A program made the translations under genes and the position numbers. A stretch of 64,000 bases of DNA from Halopenitus malekzadehii (lineage in GTDB: Archaea; Halobacteriota; Halobacteria; Halobacteriales; Haloferacaceae): contig NZ_FNWU01000001.1 in NCBI RefSeq assembly GCF_900108505.1, forward strand, positions 1,008,725 through 1,072,724, written 5' to 3'. A model generated the notes under the pieces. It was given only the letters and a program-made list of their open reading frames with translations, searched no databases and was not told the origin of the DNA. Below are positions 1 to 9,648 of the stretch, piece by piece (positions within the stretch are counted from its first letter, which is position 1; every line of letters begins with the position of its first letter).

Positions 1-1
1 C

Positions 2-49
2 GGGATCGCCTTCGCCATCGGGGGCGTCTACCTCGTCTCGACGGCCTGA
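2..49 (+). CDS. 3' end of a membrane protein (partial)
   Basis: Only the last 15 codons of a gene that begins before the window are present, ending in TGA at 47-49. The reading frame gives a glycine-rich hydrophobic tail (GIAFAIGGVYLVSTA), which looks like the final transmembrane segment of a membrane protein. Nothing more can be said about its function. The frame is open to the window edge, and the next gene begins about 100 bp downstream in the same direction. Confidence 0.5.
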   Translation, partial: GIAFAIGGVYLVSTA

Positions 50-154
50 GGCGTCGACGTCGTACTCGGAGCCGCGATATTGCGATCGACAGTCCGCTGG
101 GGTCACGCTTGCGCTGGAGTCAAACCTTTGAGTCGGCCGCCCCCATCTCCCAGT

Positions 155-988
155 ATGTTCGGCCGCGATCCGATCGAGATGACCTGGGAAGACGTCGGGT
201 TTCTCCATTGGCCCGTCGATCCCGCCACCGTGGCGGATCGACTACCGGACCGGCTCGAAGTCGCGACCGTCGACGGGGACGCCTACCTCGGCGTCGTTCC
301 CTTCGTGATGCGCGACATCCGGATACGGGGACTCCCGATCGGACTCTCGTTCGTCGAACTCAACCTTCGAACCTACGTCGACGGCCCGGCCGGACCGGGT
401 GTCTACTTCCACTCGCTGGACGCCGACGATCCGATCGGTGTCGCGATCGCACGGACGCTATTTGCGCTGCCGTACTACCGCGCCGACACGTCGGTTAGGC
501 ACGAGATCGCCACCGGGGCCCGGTCGGGCGCGAGGCCGAATATGGGGACGGAGCCAGCCGCCGAGACAACGCCGGAAGCAGCCACGCCGAACGAGAACGT
601 GTCCGGAGTCGTCGAGCCATCGATCACGGCGGTTCACGTTCGGAGTCGGCGCACGCACGGCGGCGCGGACCCTGCCGACTTCGACGCGACCGTTCATCCG
701 ACCAGCCCCGAAACCGGCGGCCCGACCACGCCCGAGCCTGAAACGCGGGCGGCGTTTCTCACCGAGAACTACCGGTTTTACGCCACAGCGGGGGACGCAG
801 CGCTACTTCCGAGCGGACTCTACTGCGGGGAGATCGACCACGAGCCCTGGCCCCTGCGGGAGGCGAGTGCGGAGATCCGGGCCAACGCGCTGTTCGCGGC
901 GAACGGGTACGACCGTCCGGATGGCGATCCCCTGGTTCATTACTGTCGATCGCTTTCGGTCACTGCCGACCGGATCCGCCGAGTGTGA
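155..988 (+). CDS. DUF2071 (YqjF-like) family protein
   Basis: A 277-residue cytosolic protein of unknown biochemical role. The N-terminal half shows the family pattern: an opening WxDVxFLHWPVDP-like segment, GDAYLGVVPF, then FVELNLRTYV, GVYFHSLDA and LPYY. These are the conserved strands of DUF2071 proteins. A Thr/Glu/Pro-rich stretch of about 60 residues is inserted mid-protein, a common haloarchaeal linker, before the FYA...LPSGLYCGEIDHEPWPL segment typical of the C-terminal part. I start at the ATG at 155. The upstream in-frame ATG at 80 adds 25 residues with no family similarity, and the ATG at 179 is a second alternative. The last codons and the stop lie inside the first copy of a 30-bp tandem repeat, so the C-terminal few residues may be recent additions. 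Confidence 0.75.
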   Translation: MFGRDPIEMTWEDVGFLHWPVDPATVADRLPDRLEVATVDGDAYLGVVPFVMRDIRIRGLPIGLSFVELNLRTYVDGPAGPGVYFHSLDADDPIGVAIARTLFALPYYRADTSVRHEIATGARSGARPNMGTEPAAETTPEAATPNENVSGVVEPSITAVHVRSRRTHGGADPADFDATVHPTSPETGGPTTPEPETRAAFLTENYRFYATAGDAALLPSGLYCGEIDHEPWPLREASAEIRANALFAANGYDRPDGDPLVHYCRSLSVTADRIRRV

Positions 989-1083
989 GAGCAATGAGTA
1001 TGCGGGCAATGAGTGTGAGAGCAATGAGTATGCGGGCAATGAGTGTGAGAGCAATGAGTATGCGGGCGATGAGTATGCGGGCG
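981..1083. repeat. 30-bp tandem repeat, about 3.4 copies, at a stop codon
   Basis: Three near-perfect copies of a 30-bp unit start at 981, 1011 and 1041. Each unit is two related 15-bp halves (GAGTGTGAGAGCAAT and GAGTATGCGGGCAAT), and a partial fourth copy follows to about 1083. The TGA stop of the DUF2071 gene sits at 986-988 inside the first copy. The array therefore occupies the 3' end and downstream region between convergent genes. It is a likely slippage-generated minisatellite with no coding role that I can support. Confidence 0.85.
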
Positions 1084-1113
1084 TCAGGTGCGATAGTCCG
1101 GCGTCGGCGTGGC

Positions 1114-2403
<1,290 letters not shown>

Positions 2404-2423
2404 ATCCCGAGTGCAGCATCCCC

Positions 2424-2441
2424 CCCGAAATCAGTTTCGGG
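2424..2441 (-). promoter_or_regulatory. Hairpin in the gdhA 5' leader
   Basis: A perfect inverted repeat, CCCGAAA-TCAG-TTTCGGG (7-bp arms, 4-nt loop), lies 20-40 bp before the glutamate dehydrogenase start codon, between it and a TATA-like AATAATT at about 2457-2464. It could be an operator at the transcription start or a short RNA stem. The paralog at 37.4 kb has no such element next to its start. Confidence 0.5.
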
Positions 2442-2546
2442 TATCTTCGGTTGTGACAATTATTGCCAGTCCACGGTTCAGCAGTCATCTCGGTCGAGCG
2501 TCGTCGCCGGTTCGGTGCGAACGGGGCGGTCGCCGCCTCCCGAGAC

Positions 2547-2552
2547 TTATAT
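2547..2552 (+). promoter_or_regulatory. TATA box for the PH-domain operon
   Basis: TTATAT lies 26 bp upstream of the ATG at 2576, the spacing expected for a leaderless haloarchaeal transcript. It supports the choice of that start. Confidence 0.6.
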
Positions 2553-2575
2553 CCGACGCCGAACAAGCCGGGGGT

Positions 2576-3097
2576 ATGGCTGCCGACCCCACCTCCGACT
2601 CCGCGGCCGAGTCGCCACCCCCGGATCCGGCGACCGTCACCCGTCGACTCGACGGCCGGATCCGCGTCGTGTGGATCCTCCGTTCGGTCCTGATCGCCGC
2701 TCTCCTCGCCGGCCTCACGGTCGCCATCGGCCGGTTCGTCGAAACGCCGCGGTGGCTGCCTGCCCTGGTCGGCGGCCTCACGCTGGCGCTGGCGGTTCCG
2801 TACGCGATCGTCCGATACCGGCGCTGGTCGTACGCCATCCGCGAGGACGCGCTGTACCTCGATCGTGGGGTCATCACCCGCGTTCGAACGGTGGTGCCGC
2901 TCGTCCGGATCCAACACGTCGACTCCCGCCGCGGCCCGGTCGAACGAGCCACCGGCTTGGCGTCCTGCGTGGTGTATACGGCCGGATCGCGCGGCGCCGA
3001 CGTCCGGATCCCGGGGTTGACCCCCGAGGACGCCGACGACGTCCGCGAGACGCTCAAACGGCTCGCGATCCGTGCCGACGGGGAGGACGCGGTGTGA
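2576..3097 (+). CDS. PH-domain membrane protein (YdbS-like)
   Basis: A 173-residue protein with an acidic N-terminus and two hydrophobic helices at about residues 33-52 and 60-78. These are followed by a bacterial pleckstrin-homology (bPH2, formerly DUF304) domain with the typical YAIREDALYLDRGVITR and VVPLVRIQHVDSRRGPVER pattern. Such proteins resemble Bacillus YdbS, a small membrane partner of YdbT; their molecular role is poorly defined. The start at ATG 2576 is supported by a TATA box 26 bp upstream. The gene overlaps the next one by GTGA (3094-3097), so the two are translationally coupled and probably form one complex. Confidence 0.85.
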   Translation: MAADPTSDSAAESPPPDPATVTRRLDGRIRVVWILRSVLIAALLAGLTVAIGRFVETPRWLPALVGGLTLALAVPYAIVRYRRWSYAIREDALYLDRGVITRVRTVVPLVRIQHVDSRRGPVERATGLASCVVYTAGSRGADVRIPGLTPEDADDVRETLKRLAIRADGEDAV

Positions 3098-4848
3098 AAC
3101 TGTCCCCGCTCTCGATCCCGTACCGCGCCCTTCAGAAGGCGTCGACGGTCCTCGTCGCGCTGTTTTTCCTCGGCACGTCCGGGACGGTCGATGGTGTCGT
3201 CACGATCGGCATCGGCGTGCTGGTCGCGGCAGCCGCGCTCGCCTACGAGACCGCCTATTATCGGCGGTTCGAGTACGAGTGTACTCTCGACACGTTCGAC
3301 ATCGCGTCCGGCGTGATCTCCCGGCGTGATCGGGAGATCCCGTACGGACGGATCCAGAACGTCGACGTCTCCCGGAACGTCCTCCAGCGGCTTCTCGGCA
3401 TCGCCGCCGTCGATCTCGAAACCGCCGGTGGGTCCTCCACCGAGGGCGCGATCCGGTACGTGGCCGCCTCGCGGGCGACCGATCTCCAGCGGGAGATCCG
3501 GCGACGAAAGGCGACACGAGCTGACGAACGGTCGGCGGCGCAGGAAGCCGACCGGCGGGCCAGCGATCTGGATTCCGCCGATGGCTCGAAGCCTCCCGTG
3601 CCGACCGAGGACCCGGAAACGGAGCTGTTCACCCTCTCGCCTGCGGAACTGGCTCTCGTCGGTGCGCTCTCGTTCGATCCACGGCTGATCGGCCTCCTGG
3701 CGTTCGTCGGCTCCGGGTCGGTCCCCGTTCTCTCGGGGTTTCTGCCGTCGACGACCGCTTTCGTCGTCACGATCACCGGGGTCATCGCCCTCGGGCTGTT
3801 GCTCGTGGCCTCCTGGATGGTCGGCGCGGCGGTCGCCATCACCAACTACTACGGGTTCCGGTTGACCCGGACGGGTGACGACCTTCGGTACGAGCGAGGG
3901 CTGTTCAAACGGTACTCCGGGTCGATCCCGACCGACAAGGTGCAGAGCCTGACGATCACCGACAACCCGGCGAAACGGCTGGCTGGATACGCGACGCTGA
4001 CGATCGAAACGGCGGGCTATGCCCCCGGACAGGGCGGCACGTACGGTAGCCAAGCGGCCGTACCGCTTGCTCGCCGCGATCGGGTTCGCGAGCTGGCGCG
4101 TGAGATCGAGGCGTTCGACGACCCCGACTTCCGGCGACCGCCTGCGCGTGTTCGCGTTCGATACGCGATCCGATACGTCGCGATCGTCGTGGCCCTCACC
4201 GCGATCGCGTTCGGCGCCGATCGGTTCGTTGCCGCCACGATACCGTGGTACGTCACGGCGGCGCTCGTTCCCGTTGCCGTGATCGCGGCCCACTACAAGT
4301 GGGTTCACCGCGGCTACTGGCTCGGCGAGAACCACCTTCTCACGCGTGTCGGGTTCTGGAAGCGGAAGACGCGTGTGGTTCCCTACTACCGGATCCAGAC
4401 GCTGATCGACGCACGAACCGTGTTCCAGCGTCGATGGCGGATCGCGACGGTCGTCGCCGATACCGCCGGCTCCAGCGGGTTCATCGGGCGCGATGCCGCC
4501 GCGTTGGACGTCGACGCCGCCGACGCCGATCGACTCCGCGCGGACCTCTCCGACCGGCTGCGAACGGCGCTGGCTGAACGGCGTGGTCGCGGGAGCTCGA
4601 ACGCTACACCCACCGATGTGACGGCCGATCCGGAGCGTCCGCCGGTCGAAAACGAAACGGGGACACCGGACGTTGATCGGTCAGCGGGCGATGGCGAGTT
4701 TCGGTGGGTCACGGACGAGACTCAGTCAGCGGCCGACGCATACTCATCGGAGACGGGTTCCAACGCTGACGTGGATCCAGACGCCGACGCGGATCGGCAC
4801 TCCGACGCGGATCCCGACGCTGATGGGAATTCCGACGACGAACGGTGA
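3094..4848 (+). CDS. Multi-PH-domain membrane protein (YdbT-like)
   Basis: A 584-residue membrane protein with a GTG start overlapping the previous stop (GTGA). It contains three bPH2 modules, each recognisable by a first strand followed by a conserved 'P..RIQ..' segment: around residues 52-115 (EIPYGRIQNVDVSRNVLQR), 250-310 (SIPTDKVQSLTI) and 408-470 (VVPYYRIQTLID). Pairs of transmembrane helices precede each module. The last 70 or so residues are an acidic Asp/Thr-rich tail with DxDADxDADG repeats and no obvious domain. The organisation matches Bacillus YdbT, and the preceding gene matches YdbS. Function is unknown; a role in the membrane or against membrane-active compounds has been suggested for bacterial homologues. 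Confidence 0.85.
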   Translation: MKLSPLSIPYRALQKASTVLVALFFLGTSGTVDGVVTIGIGVLVAAAALAYETAYYRRFEYECTLDTFDIASGVISRRDREIPYGRIQNVDVSRNVLQRLLGIAAVDLETAGGSSTEGAIRYVAASRATDLQREIRRRKATRADERSAAQEADRRASDLDSADGSKPPVPTEDPETELFTLSPAELALVGALSFDPRLIGLLAFVGSGSVPVLSGFLPSTTAFVVTITGVIALGLLLVASWMVGAAVAITNYYGFRLTRTGDDLRYERGLFKRYSGSIPTDKVQSLTITDNPAKRLAGYATLTIETAGYAPGQGGTYGSQAAVPLARRDRVRELAREIEAFDDPDFRRPPARVRVRYAIRYVAIVVALTAIAFGADRFVAATIPWYVTAALVPVAVIAAHYKWVHRGYWLGENHLLTRVGFWKRKTRVVPYYRIQTLIDARTVFQRRWRIATVVADTAGSSGFIGRDAAALDVDAADADRLRADLSDRLRTALAERRGRGSSNATPTDVTADPERPPVENETGTPDVDRSAGDGEFRWVTDETQSAADAYSSETGSNADVDPDADADRHSDADPDADGNSDDER

Positions 4849-4857
4849 CCGTACCCC

Positions 4858-5613
4858 TCACTCGGTTCGCGGGAGCAACCGCGCCCCGACGGCGAGCGTG
4901 AGAACGGCGATCGCCGCGAGCACGGCCAGATCCCCGGCCCACGGCCCGCCGTCGTAGGTGATCGCTCGCACGCCGCGCGCGAAGTAGGTCAACGGTGAGA
5001 CCGCGACGGCCGGCAGAAACCACCCCGGGAGCAGCGACGGCGGGACGAAGGTCTCGGACAGGAAGAGAAGCGGGAGGGCGATCGTGTTGCTGGCGGCGAT
5101 CACCCCGTCCTGCGTGTCGGCCACCGATCCGAGGACCGCGCCCACGCCACAGAACGCCGCCACGCCGACGGCGACGAACGCGGCAACGGCCGCCAACGCG
5201 GGAGTGATGCGAACGGCGGCGTCGGTAACGAGCAACACGAGTCCGAAGACGAGCAGACTTGCAACGCCGATGATCGCGACGTTCACGAGCGTGTGTGCGA
5301 GCAACCACTCGACTCGGGTCAGCGGCGTGGTCGCCAGTTTTTCGAACCGGTTCCCGTCACGATGGCGGGCGATCTCGGAGCCGACCCGCGAGAGGGGGGT
5401 GAAGAGGACGACGACGCCGATGTAGCCGGGGAGGTAGTAGCCGGCCGGCTCGGCGAACAGGCCGCCGCCGGTCGGCTGTGTCCGGACCAGCGCCCCGAAG
5501 ATCACCACGAGGATCACCGGGAAGAAGAACGTGAAGAAGACCGCCGTTCGCCGCCGCAGGAACGATCGGGCCGCCGCGATCGTCTCCGACCGAATCCGAC
5601 GCAGGCGGCTCAT
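4858..5613 (-). CDS. ABC-2 type transporter permease
   Basis: A 251-residue integral membrane protein with six predicted helices. The first hydrophobic helix (AVFFTFFFPVILVVIFGALV), the cytoplasmic RHRDGNRFEKLATTPLTR segment and the SETFVPPSLLPGWF...NPL/SPLTYF-like region are hallmarks of ABC-2 export permeases of the DrrB/NodJ type. The start codon overlaps the stop of the upstream ATPase gene by 4 nt (5610-5613), so the pair forms a coupled exporter. The substrate is unknown; lipids, drugs or glycans are typical for the family. Confidence 0.9.
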   Translation of the reverse strand: MSRLRRIRSETIAAARSFLRRRTAVFFTFFFPVILVVIFGALVRTQPTGGGLFAEPAGYYLPGYIGVVVLFTPLSRVGSEIARHRDGNRFEKLATTPLTRVEWLLAHTLVNVAIIGVASLLVFGLVLLVTDAAVRITPALAAVAAFVAVGVAAFCGVGAVLGSVADTQDGVIAASNTIALPLLFLSETFVPPSLLPGWFLPAVAVSPLTYFARGVRAITYDGGPWAGDLAVLAAIAVLTLAVGARLLPRTE

Positions 5614-6797
5614 CGGCTCCCTCCATCGGTCGCGGCACGCGACGAGGACGGCCCGGATCCGGCGGTCGAGTCGGCGGTGTCGATCGACTCCTCGGTTCCG
5701 GTGGGACGGTACGCTTCACCCGTGAGTTCGAGGTAGACGTCCTCGAGCGACGGCTCGCTCCAGGACACCGACTCGACGTCGATCCCCGCCGCGGTCAGCG
5801 CGTCGAGCACGTCGTTGATCCCCTCGAGCGGAACGTCGTCCACCTCGATCGCCGTCCCGTGAGGTCCGTGGGTCCCATCGGCTGTCTGACCGGCAGTCGG
5901 GTCGGCAACCGAGTCGGCGTGTGCCCCCCGCTCCCGGATCTCGAAGTGGGTGTTCGATCGGATCGCGGCGACGCCGGCTTCGCGAGCGGTTGCAGCGTCG
6001 GTGGGGCCGTCCGTCTCCGGAATCTCAAGCGTGACCGAGAGCGTGGGGTGCCCGCCGTACTCCGCGATCAGGGACGTCGGCGAACCGACGGCGACGATCG
6101 TCCCCTCACGCATCAACCCGACGCGATCGGCGAGTTGCTCGACCTCACTCATCGCGTGGCTCGTCAGGAAGACCGTCGTTCCGGCCGCGGCGGCCGCCCG
6201 GATCACGCGGTGGATGTCCCGGCGACCGGCGGGATCGATGCCGGTCGTGGGCTCGTCCAGAAAGAGCACGTCCGGGTCGTTGACCAGCGCGGTCGCCACA
6301 CACGCGCGCCGTCGCTGTCCCCCCGAGAGCGTTTCATACCAGGCGTCCGCGTCCGACTCCAGCCCCACGTCGGCCAGGACGGCATCGACGTCGCGGGCAT
6401 CCGTGTACAGCCCGGCATAGTACGACACCAGTTCACGGGCCGTGAGCCGCCCGGGTGGATCGAACGACTGCGGAAGCAGGCCGATCCGTTCCGGATCGAC
6501 CGCCGCCGGCTGGGTCCCCAGGACGCGCACGGTTCCGTCGACCGACGTCGTCCCGGTGAGCGCTCTGACCAGCGTGGTCTTGCCGGCGCCGTTCGGACCG
6601 ATGAGCCCGAACACCTCGCCGCGACCGACCGCGAGGTCGGCCCCCGAAAGTGCCGTCACGTCGCCGTAGGACTTGTGCACGTCGGCGGCGTGCAGGACCG
6701 GCTCGCCGTCGTCGGCCCGTCCGCCGTCGTTGGTTCCGCCGCCCGTATCGGCAGTCGTCCCGCCACCGCTCCCGTCGGCGTCGGAATCGGTTCTCAT
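5610..6797 (-). CDS. ABC exporter ATP-binding protein
   Basis: A 395-residue ATPase energising the permease encoded immediately downstream. After an acidic Gly/Thr-rich leader of about 30 residues it shows Walker A GPNGAGKTT, the Q-loop LLPQSF, signature LSGGQRRR, Walker B VLFLDEPTTG and the switch His in FLTSHAMSEVE. The C-terminal extension of about 130 residues contains a disordered insert and a final domain ending in SLEDVYLELTGEAYRP, the usual DrrA-type regulatory tail. I start at the ATG at 6797 because the open frame beyond it has no family similarity. A second disordered Thr/Asp/Ser stretch sits at the very C-terminus, just before the 4-nt overlap with the permease. Confidence 0.9.
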   Translation of the reverse strand: MRTDSDADGSGGGTTADTGGGTNDGGRADDGEPVLHAADVHKSYGDVTALSGADLAVGRGEVFGLIGPNGAGKTTLVRALTGTTSVDGTVRVLGTQPAAVDPERIGLLPQSFDPPGRLTARELVSYYAGLYTDARDVDAVLADVGLESDADAWYETLSGGQRRRACVATALVNDPDVLFLDEPTTGIDPAGRRDIHRVIRAAAAAGTTVFLTSHAMSEVEQLADRVGLMREGTIVAVGSPTSLIAEYGGHPTLSVTLEIPETDGPTDAATAREAGVAAIRSNTHFEIRERGAHADSVADPTAGQTADGTHGPHGTAIEVDDVPLEGINDVLDALTAAGIDVESVSWSEPSLEDVYLELTGEAYRPTGTEESIDTADSTAGSGPSSSRAATDGGSR

Positions 6798-6901
6798 ACC
6801 CGTCGGTCGGAGTCGAGTCCGCCTAAGGGATTCGCTTTCCCGAATCGAGATGGACGTCACGATGGAGGACGCGGCTCCGATGCGGGGCGAATACGCCGAG
6901 G

Positions 6902-8407
6902 CTACACGACGAGCGAGTCGAAGACGACGGCCAGCAACACGAGCCCGAGATACGCGTTCGACGCGTGGAACGCGCGGAACGCCGCCGTTTCCGTCTGTTC
7001 GTAATGAAGCCTGACGACGGCCCACAGAAAGACCGCGCCGAGCGCGACGCCGACCACGAGGTAGACGACCCCCAGCGCGTCGGCGGTCGCGGCGAGGACC
7101 GCCGCGGCCACGAGCGTCGCACCCAGGTACCACAGGATGTGTCGACGCGTCGTCGTCCCGCCGCGGACGACCGGCATCATCGGGAAGCCGCCGCGCTCGT
7201 AGTCGTCGCGGTACGCCAACGCGAGGTTGTAGAAGTGCGCCGGCGTCCACAGGAAGATGAGCGCGGCCAACAACAACCCGCCGCCGCCGATCTCGCCGGT
7301 GACGGCCGCCCAGCCGATCAACGCTGGCAGCGATCCCGCGGCCCCGCCGATGACGGTGTTCTGGACGGTGTTCGGCTTCAATACCAACGTGTAAACGACG
7401 CTGTAGAACGCGATCGCGGTGACCCCGAGCGCCGCCGCAAGCGGGTTCACCAGCCAGAACACCCCCACCGAGATCACCGTCAGCGACAGGCCGAAGGCGA
7501 TCGCGTGGCTGACCGGGATCAGATCGAGCGCGAGCGGTCGATCGGCGGTTCGTTGCATCCGCTTGTCGACGTCGCGCTCGAACACGTGATTGAACGTCCC
7601 CGAGGCGCCGATCGCCAGCGATCCGCCGACCAGGGTGAAGGCGATGGTTCGCGGCGTGAACGCCGCTCCGTCGACCATTCCGTCCGCAAGCGCCATCGCT
7701 GCCGCGGCGACGAGACACAGCAGCCACATCAACCGGGGTTTCATCAGCCGGAAATACGCCCGTGCGGTCGCCACCCGTCGCGGCCAGCCACCGGCCGGGA
7801 TGGACGGGGATTCGGAGGCGGAGGCGGAGGCGTCGTCGGTGTCGGGGTCGAGGGATACGGTCGGGTTGGCGTCGCCGGTCGAACCGGGCTCAACGACGGG
7901 ATCGTCGTGGACGGATCCGGCCGGCGTCGGGTCCTCGTCGGGATCCCCGGTTTCGGCCTCGAGCCACCACGTCAGTGCCGCCAGCGACGTGACAAAGATG
8001 GCGATCCCCGTCACCAGATGTAGCACCGAGACGGATCGCGTGATGTCCGTGGTCGCGATGTAGGCACCGAACCCCGCCTGTATCGGGTACGCGAGAAGGA
8101 CGAGCGCCGTCGCGGCTTTGACCCGGGTCGCGGCGCGGTCGCGAAAGACCGCCACCGCCGCAGCGACCACGAGAAGGCCGACGACGATCGCGGCCACGCG
8201 GTGCCCGATCGCGATCCACCCGATCGGGTCCGTCGGCGTCGTGTATCCGGTTCCACACGCCGGCCAGGCGGCACAGGCGGTGGTCGCGTCCGAGAGAGCC
8301 GTCGTCGCGCCGACGACCAACAGGAGATAGATCCCGATCGTCGCGGCCGAGAGCAGCGTCGGGACGCGGTCGGATACGGTCACTGATCCCGGCTTCGAGT
8401 CGGCCAC
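6902..8407 (-). CDS. ctaB: Heme A synthase-like/protoheme IX farnesyltransferase fusion
   Basis: A 501-residue polytopic membrane protein in two parts. Residues about 15-150 form a half CtaA/COX15-like unit with four helices, a Cys pair (CAAWPAC, 45-51) and two histidines in GHR (69) and SVLHL (130), which resemble the heme-binding histidines of CtaA. An acidic Ser/Asp linker spans 150-205. Residues about 215-501 are a UbiA prenyltransferase with RDVDKRMQRTADRPL (the Mg-prenyl-diphosphate motif of CtaB). It is expected to make heme O from protoheme and possibly take part in heme A formation for the terminal oxidase. The start is GTG at 8407. The FAD synthase gene lies 82 bp upstream in the same direction. 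Confidence 0.88.
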   Translation of the reverse strand: MADSKPGSVTVSDRVPTLLSAATIGIYLLLVVGATTALSDATTACAAWPACGTGYTTPTDPIGWIAIGHRVAAIVVGLLVVAAAVAVFRDRAATRVKAATALVLLAYPIQAGFGAYIATTDITRSVSVLHLVTGIAIFVTSLAALTWWLEAETGDPDEDPTPAGSVHDDPVVEPGSTGDANPTVSLDPDTDDASASASESPSIPAGGWPRRVATARAYFRLMKPRLMWLLCLVAAAAMALADGMVDGAAFTPRTIAFTLVGGSLAIGASGTFNHVFERDVDKRMQRTADRPLALDLIPVSHAIAFGLSLTVISVGVFWLVNPLAAALGVTAIAFYSVVYTLVLKPNTVQNTVIGGAAGSLPALIGWAAVTGEIGGGGLLLAALIFLWTPAHFYNLALAYRDDYERGGFPMMPVVRGGTTTRRHILWYLGATLVAAAVLAATADALGVVYLVVGVALGAVFLWAVVRLHYEQTETAAFRAFHASNAYLGLVLLAVVFDSLVV

Positions 8408-8489
8408 ATATATCTCCCGCGCTTTGGCGAACGTCTCCCGAGTCGATCCGCCGGGTCGATCGGTCCGAGCGAGCGATCCTCAGGACGCC

Positions 8490-8933
8490 CTACCGGTCAA
8501 CGTCGCCGCCGCGCTCGGCGAGGATCCGGTCGATGATGGCGCCCGTGGAGAGGACCTCGTCCGCGTATTGCTGCTCCCGAGGACTGGCTCGCTCGACGCG
8601 GCAGTCGATCCCCCGGCCCGCGAGCTGCTCGGCGATCGCCTCCCGGTCGTGGTGCTGGTCGTATCCGAGGACGATGACGTCCGGATCGAGCCGTTCGACG
8701 GGGACGAAGATGTCGGATTCGTGGCCGAGATGGGTCGTGTCGACCGCGGCAAGGGCGTCGACCATCTCCCGTCGCTGTTCGTCCGAAAGGATCGGCGGAC
8801 GCTTGTGGGTCACGTTCGCCGCCCGAGCCACGATGACGTGCAGTTCCTCGCCGTAGGTCGCGGCGTCCTCGAGGTAGTGAACGTGTCCGGGATGCAGGAG
8901 ATCGAAGGTGCCCTGTGCGAGGACGCGGGTCAC
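8490..8933 (-). CDS. ribL: FAD synthase (RibL-type nucleotidyltransferase)
   Basis: A protein of about 147 residues in the cytidylyltransferase/RibL family. Archaeal RibL transfers AMP (or CMP) from the nucleotide to FMN to give FAD. The N-terminus reads [18 protein letters not shown], containing the HxGH nucleotide-binding motif, and [11 protein letters not shown] follows as in GlyC/RibL proteins. I prefer the GTG at 8933, which overlaps the JAMM-protein stop as GTGA, over the GTG at 8942 that would add three residues. Translational coupling to the JAMM gene is likely. Glycerol-3-phosphate cytidylyltransferase activity is the main alternative, but the short length and archaeal setting favour FAD synthase. 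Confidence 0.82.
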   Translation of the reverse strand: MTRVLAQGTFDLLHPGHVHYLEDAATYGEELHVIVARAANVTHKRPPILSDEQRREMVDALAAVDTTHLGHESDIFVPVERLDPDVIVLGYDQHHDREAIAEQLAGRGIDCRVERASPREQQYADEVLSTGAIIDRILAERGGDVDR

Positions 8934-9526
8934 CGAAACCACCCGCCGGCGTCGTCCCCGTCGTTTGCGTCGTCATCGCGGTCGGAGCGGCGCGTCTCCC
9001 CGTTCTCGGCGTCCGTCGCCGTGTCGACGTCGACGCCTTCCGCCTCCAGTTCCCGATCGATGTCCGCCTGCGTGAAGTCGAAGAAGTGTGACTCCGGTAG
9101 ATCGACGTCGAGTACGTCGATCGTCGTCGGATCGCCCTCGTTGTCGAAGACCCGCCAGTCGCCCCACTTGTAGGGTGCGCCGACGATGATGTGGATCTGT
9201 CCCTGTCCGAACGTCGCCAGATCGGCCGCGCTCGGACGGAGCGCTCCGTTCGGGTGGGAGTGAACCGATCCGACCGATTGGACGTCGTTCGGCTTCATGT
9301 TCGTTCGCACGGTCGCGCTGACCGGGTTCGACTCCGTCCCCGGAATCACGAGGACGTCCGTGATAACCTGTCCGGATCGGTCCGTATCCAGGTCGAGCTT
9401 GCGTGCGTCCTCCGCGCGGAGGAATCCCATATACTCGTTCGGGTGCGTGTCCTCGCACGCCTCGAGGATGAACTCCATCGTCTCCCGGGCGATCCCGAGA
9501 AGTTCGTCCGACCGGAACAGGCGCAT
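8930..9526 (-). CDS. JAMM/MPN+ metalloprotease (desampylase-like)
   Basis: A 198-residue protein with a complete JAMM zinc site: Glu31 in NEYMGFL, then His89-x-His91 in [16 protein letters not shown] with Ser99 and Asp102. Haloarchaeal JAMM enzymes of this type cleave ubiquitin-like SAMP proteins from targets, so a desampylase role is plausible. About 45 residues at the C-terminus are acidic and disordered ([10 protein letters not shown]...DGDDAGG). The start is ATG 9526, and the longer open frame upstream is not conserved-looking. The gene overlaps ribL by 4 nt and is divergent from the RecJ-like gene 122 bp away. Assignment to a particular Haloferax JAMM paralog is not possible from sequence reading alone. 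Confidence 0.85.
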   Translation of the reverse strand: MRLFRSDELLGIARETMEFILEACEDTHPNEYMGFLRAEDARKLDLDTDRSGQVITDVLVIPGTESNPVSATVRTNMKPNDVQSVGSVHSHPNGALRPSAADLATFGQGQIHIIVGAPYKWGDWRVFDNEGDPTTIDVLDVDLPESHFFDFTQADIDRELEAEGVDVDTATDAENGETRRSDRDDDANDGDDAGGWFR

Positions 9527-9617
9527 ACGTCGCCCTCCGAGCCGTCGATTCAAAGGGATTCCGGAGTCATCGCCCGCCGGCACACCGACACGCACGCGCG
9601 AAACCGAAGATAACAAG

Positions 9618-9624
9618 CTTAACA
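9618..9624 (+). promoter_or_regulatory. TATA-like box of the RecJ-like gene
   Basis: GCTTAAC, about 27 bp before the ATG at 9649, has the spacing expected for a leaderless transcript. Confidence 0.45.
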
Positions 9625-9648
9625 CCGGCTCGTCCGCAACCGATCGGT

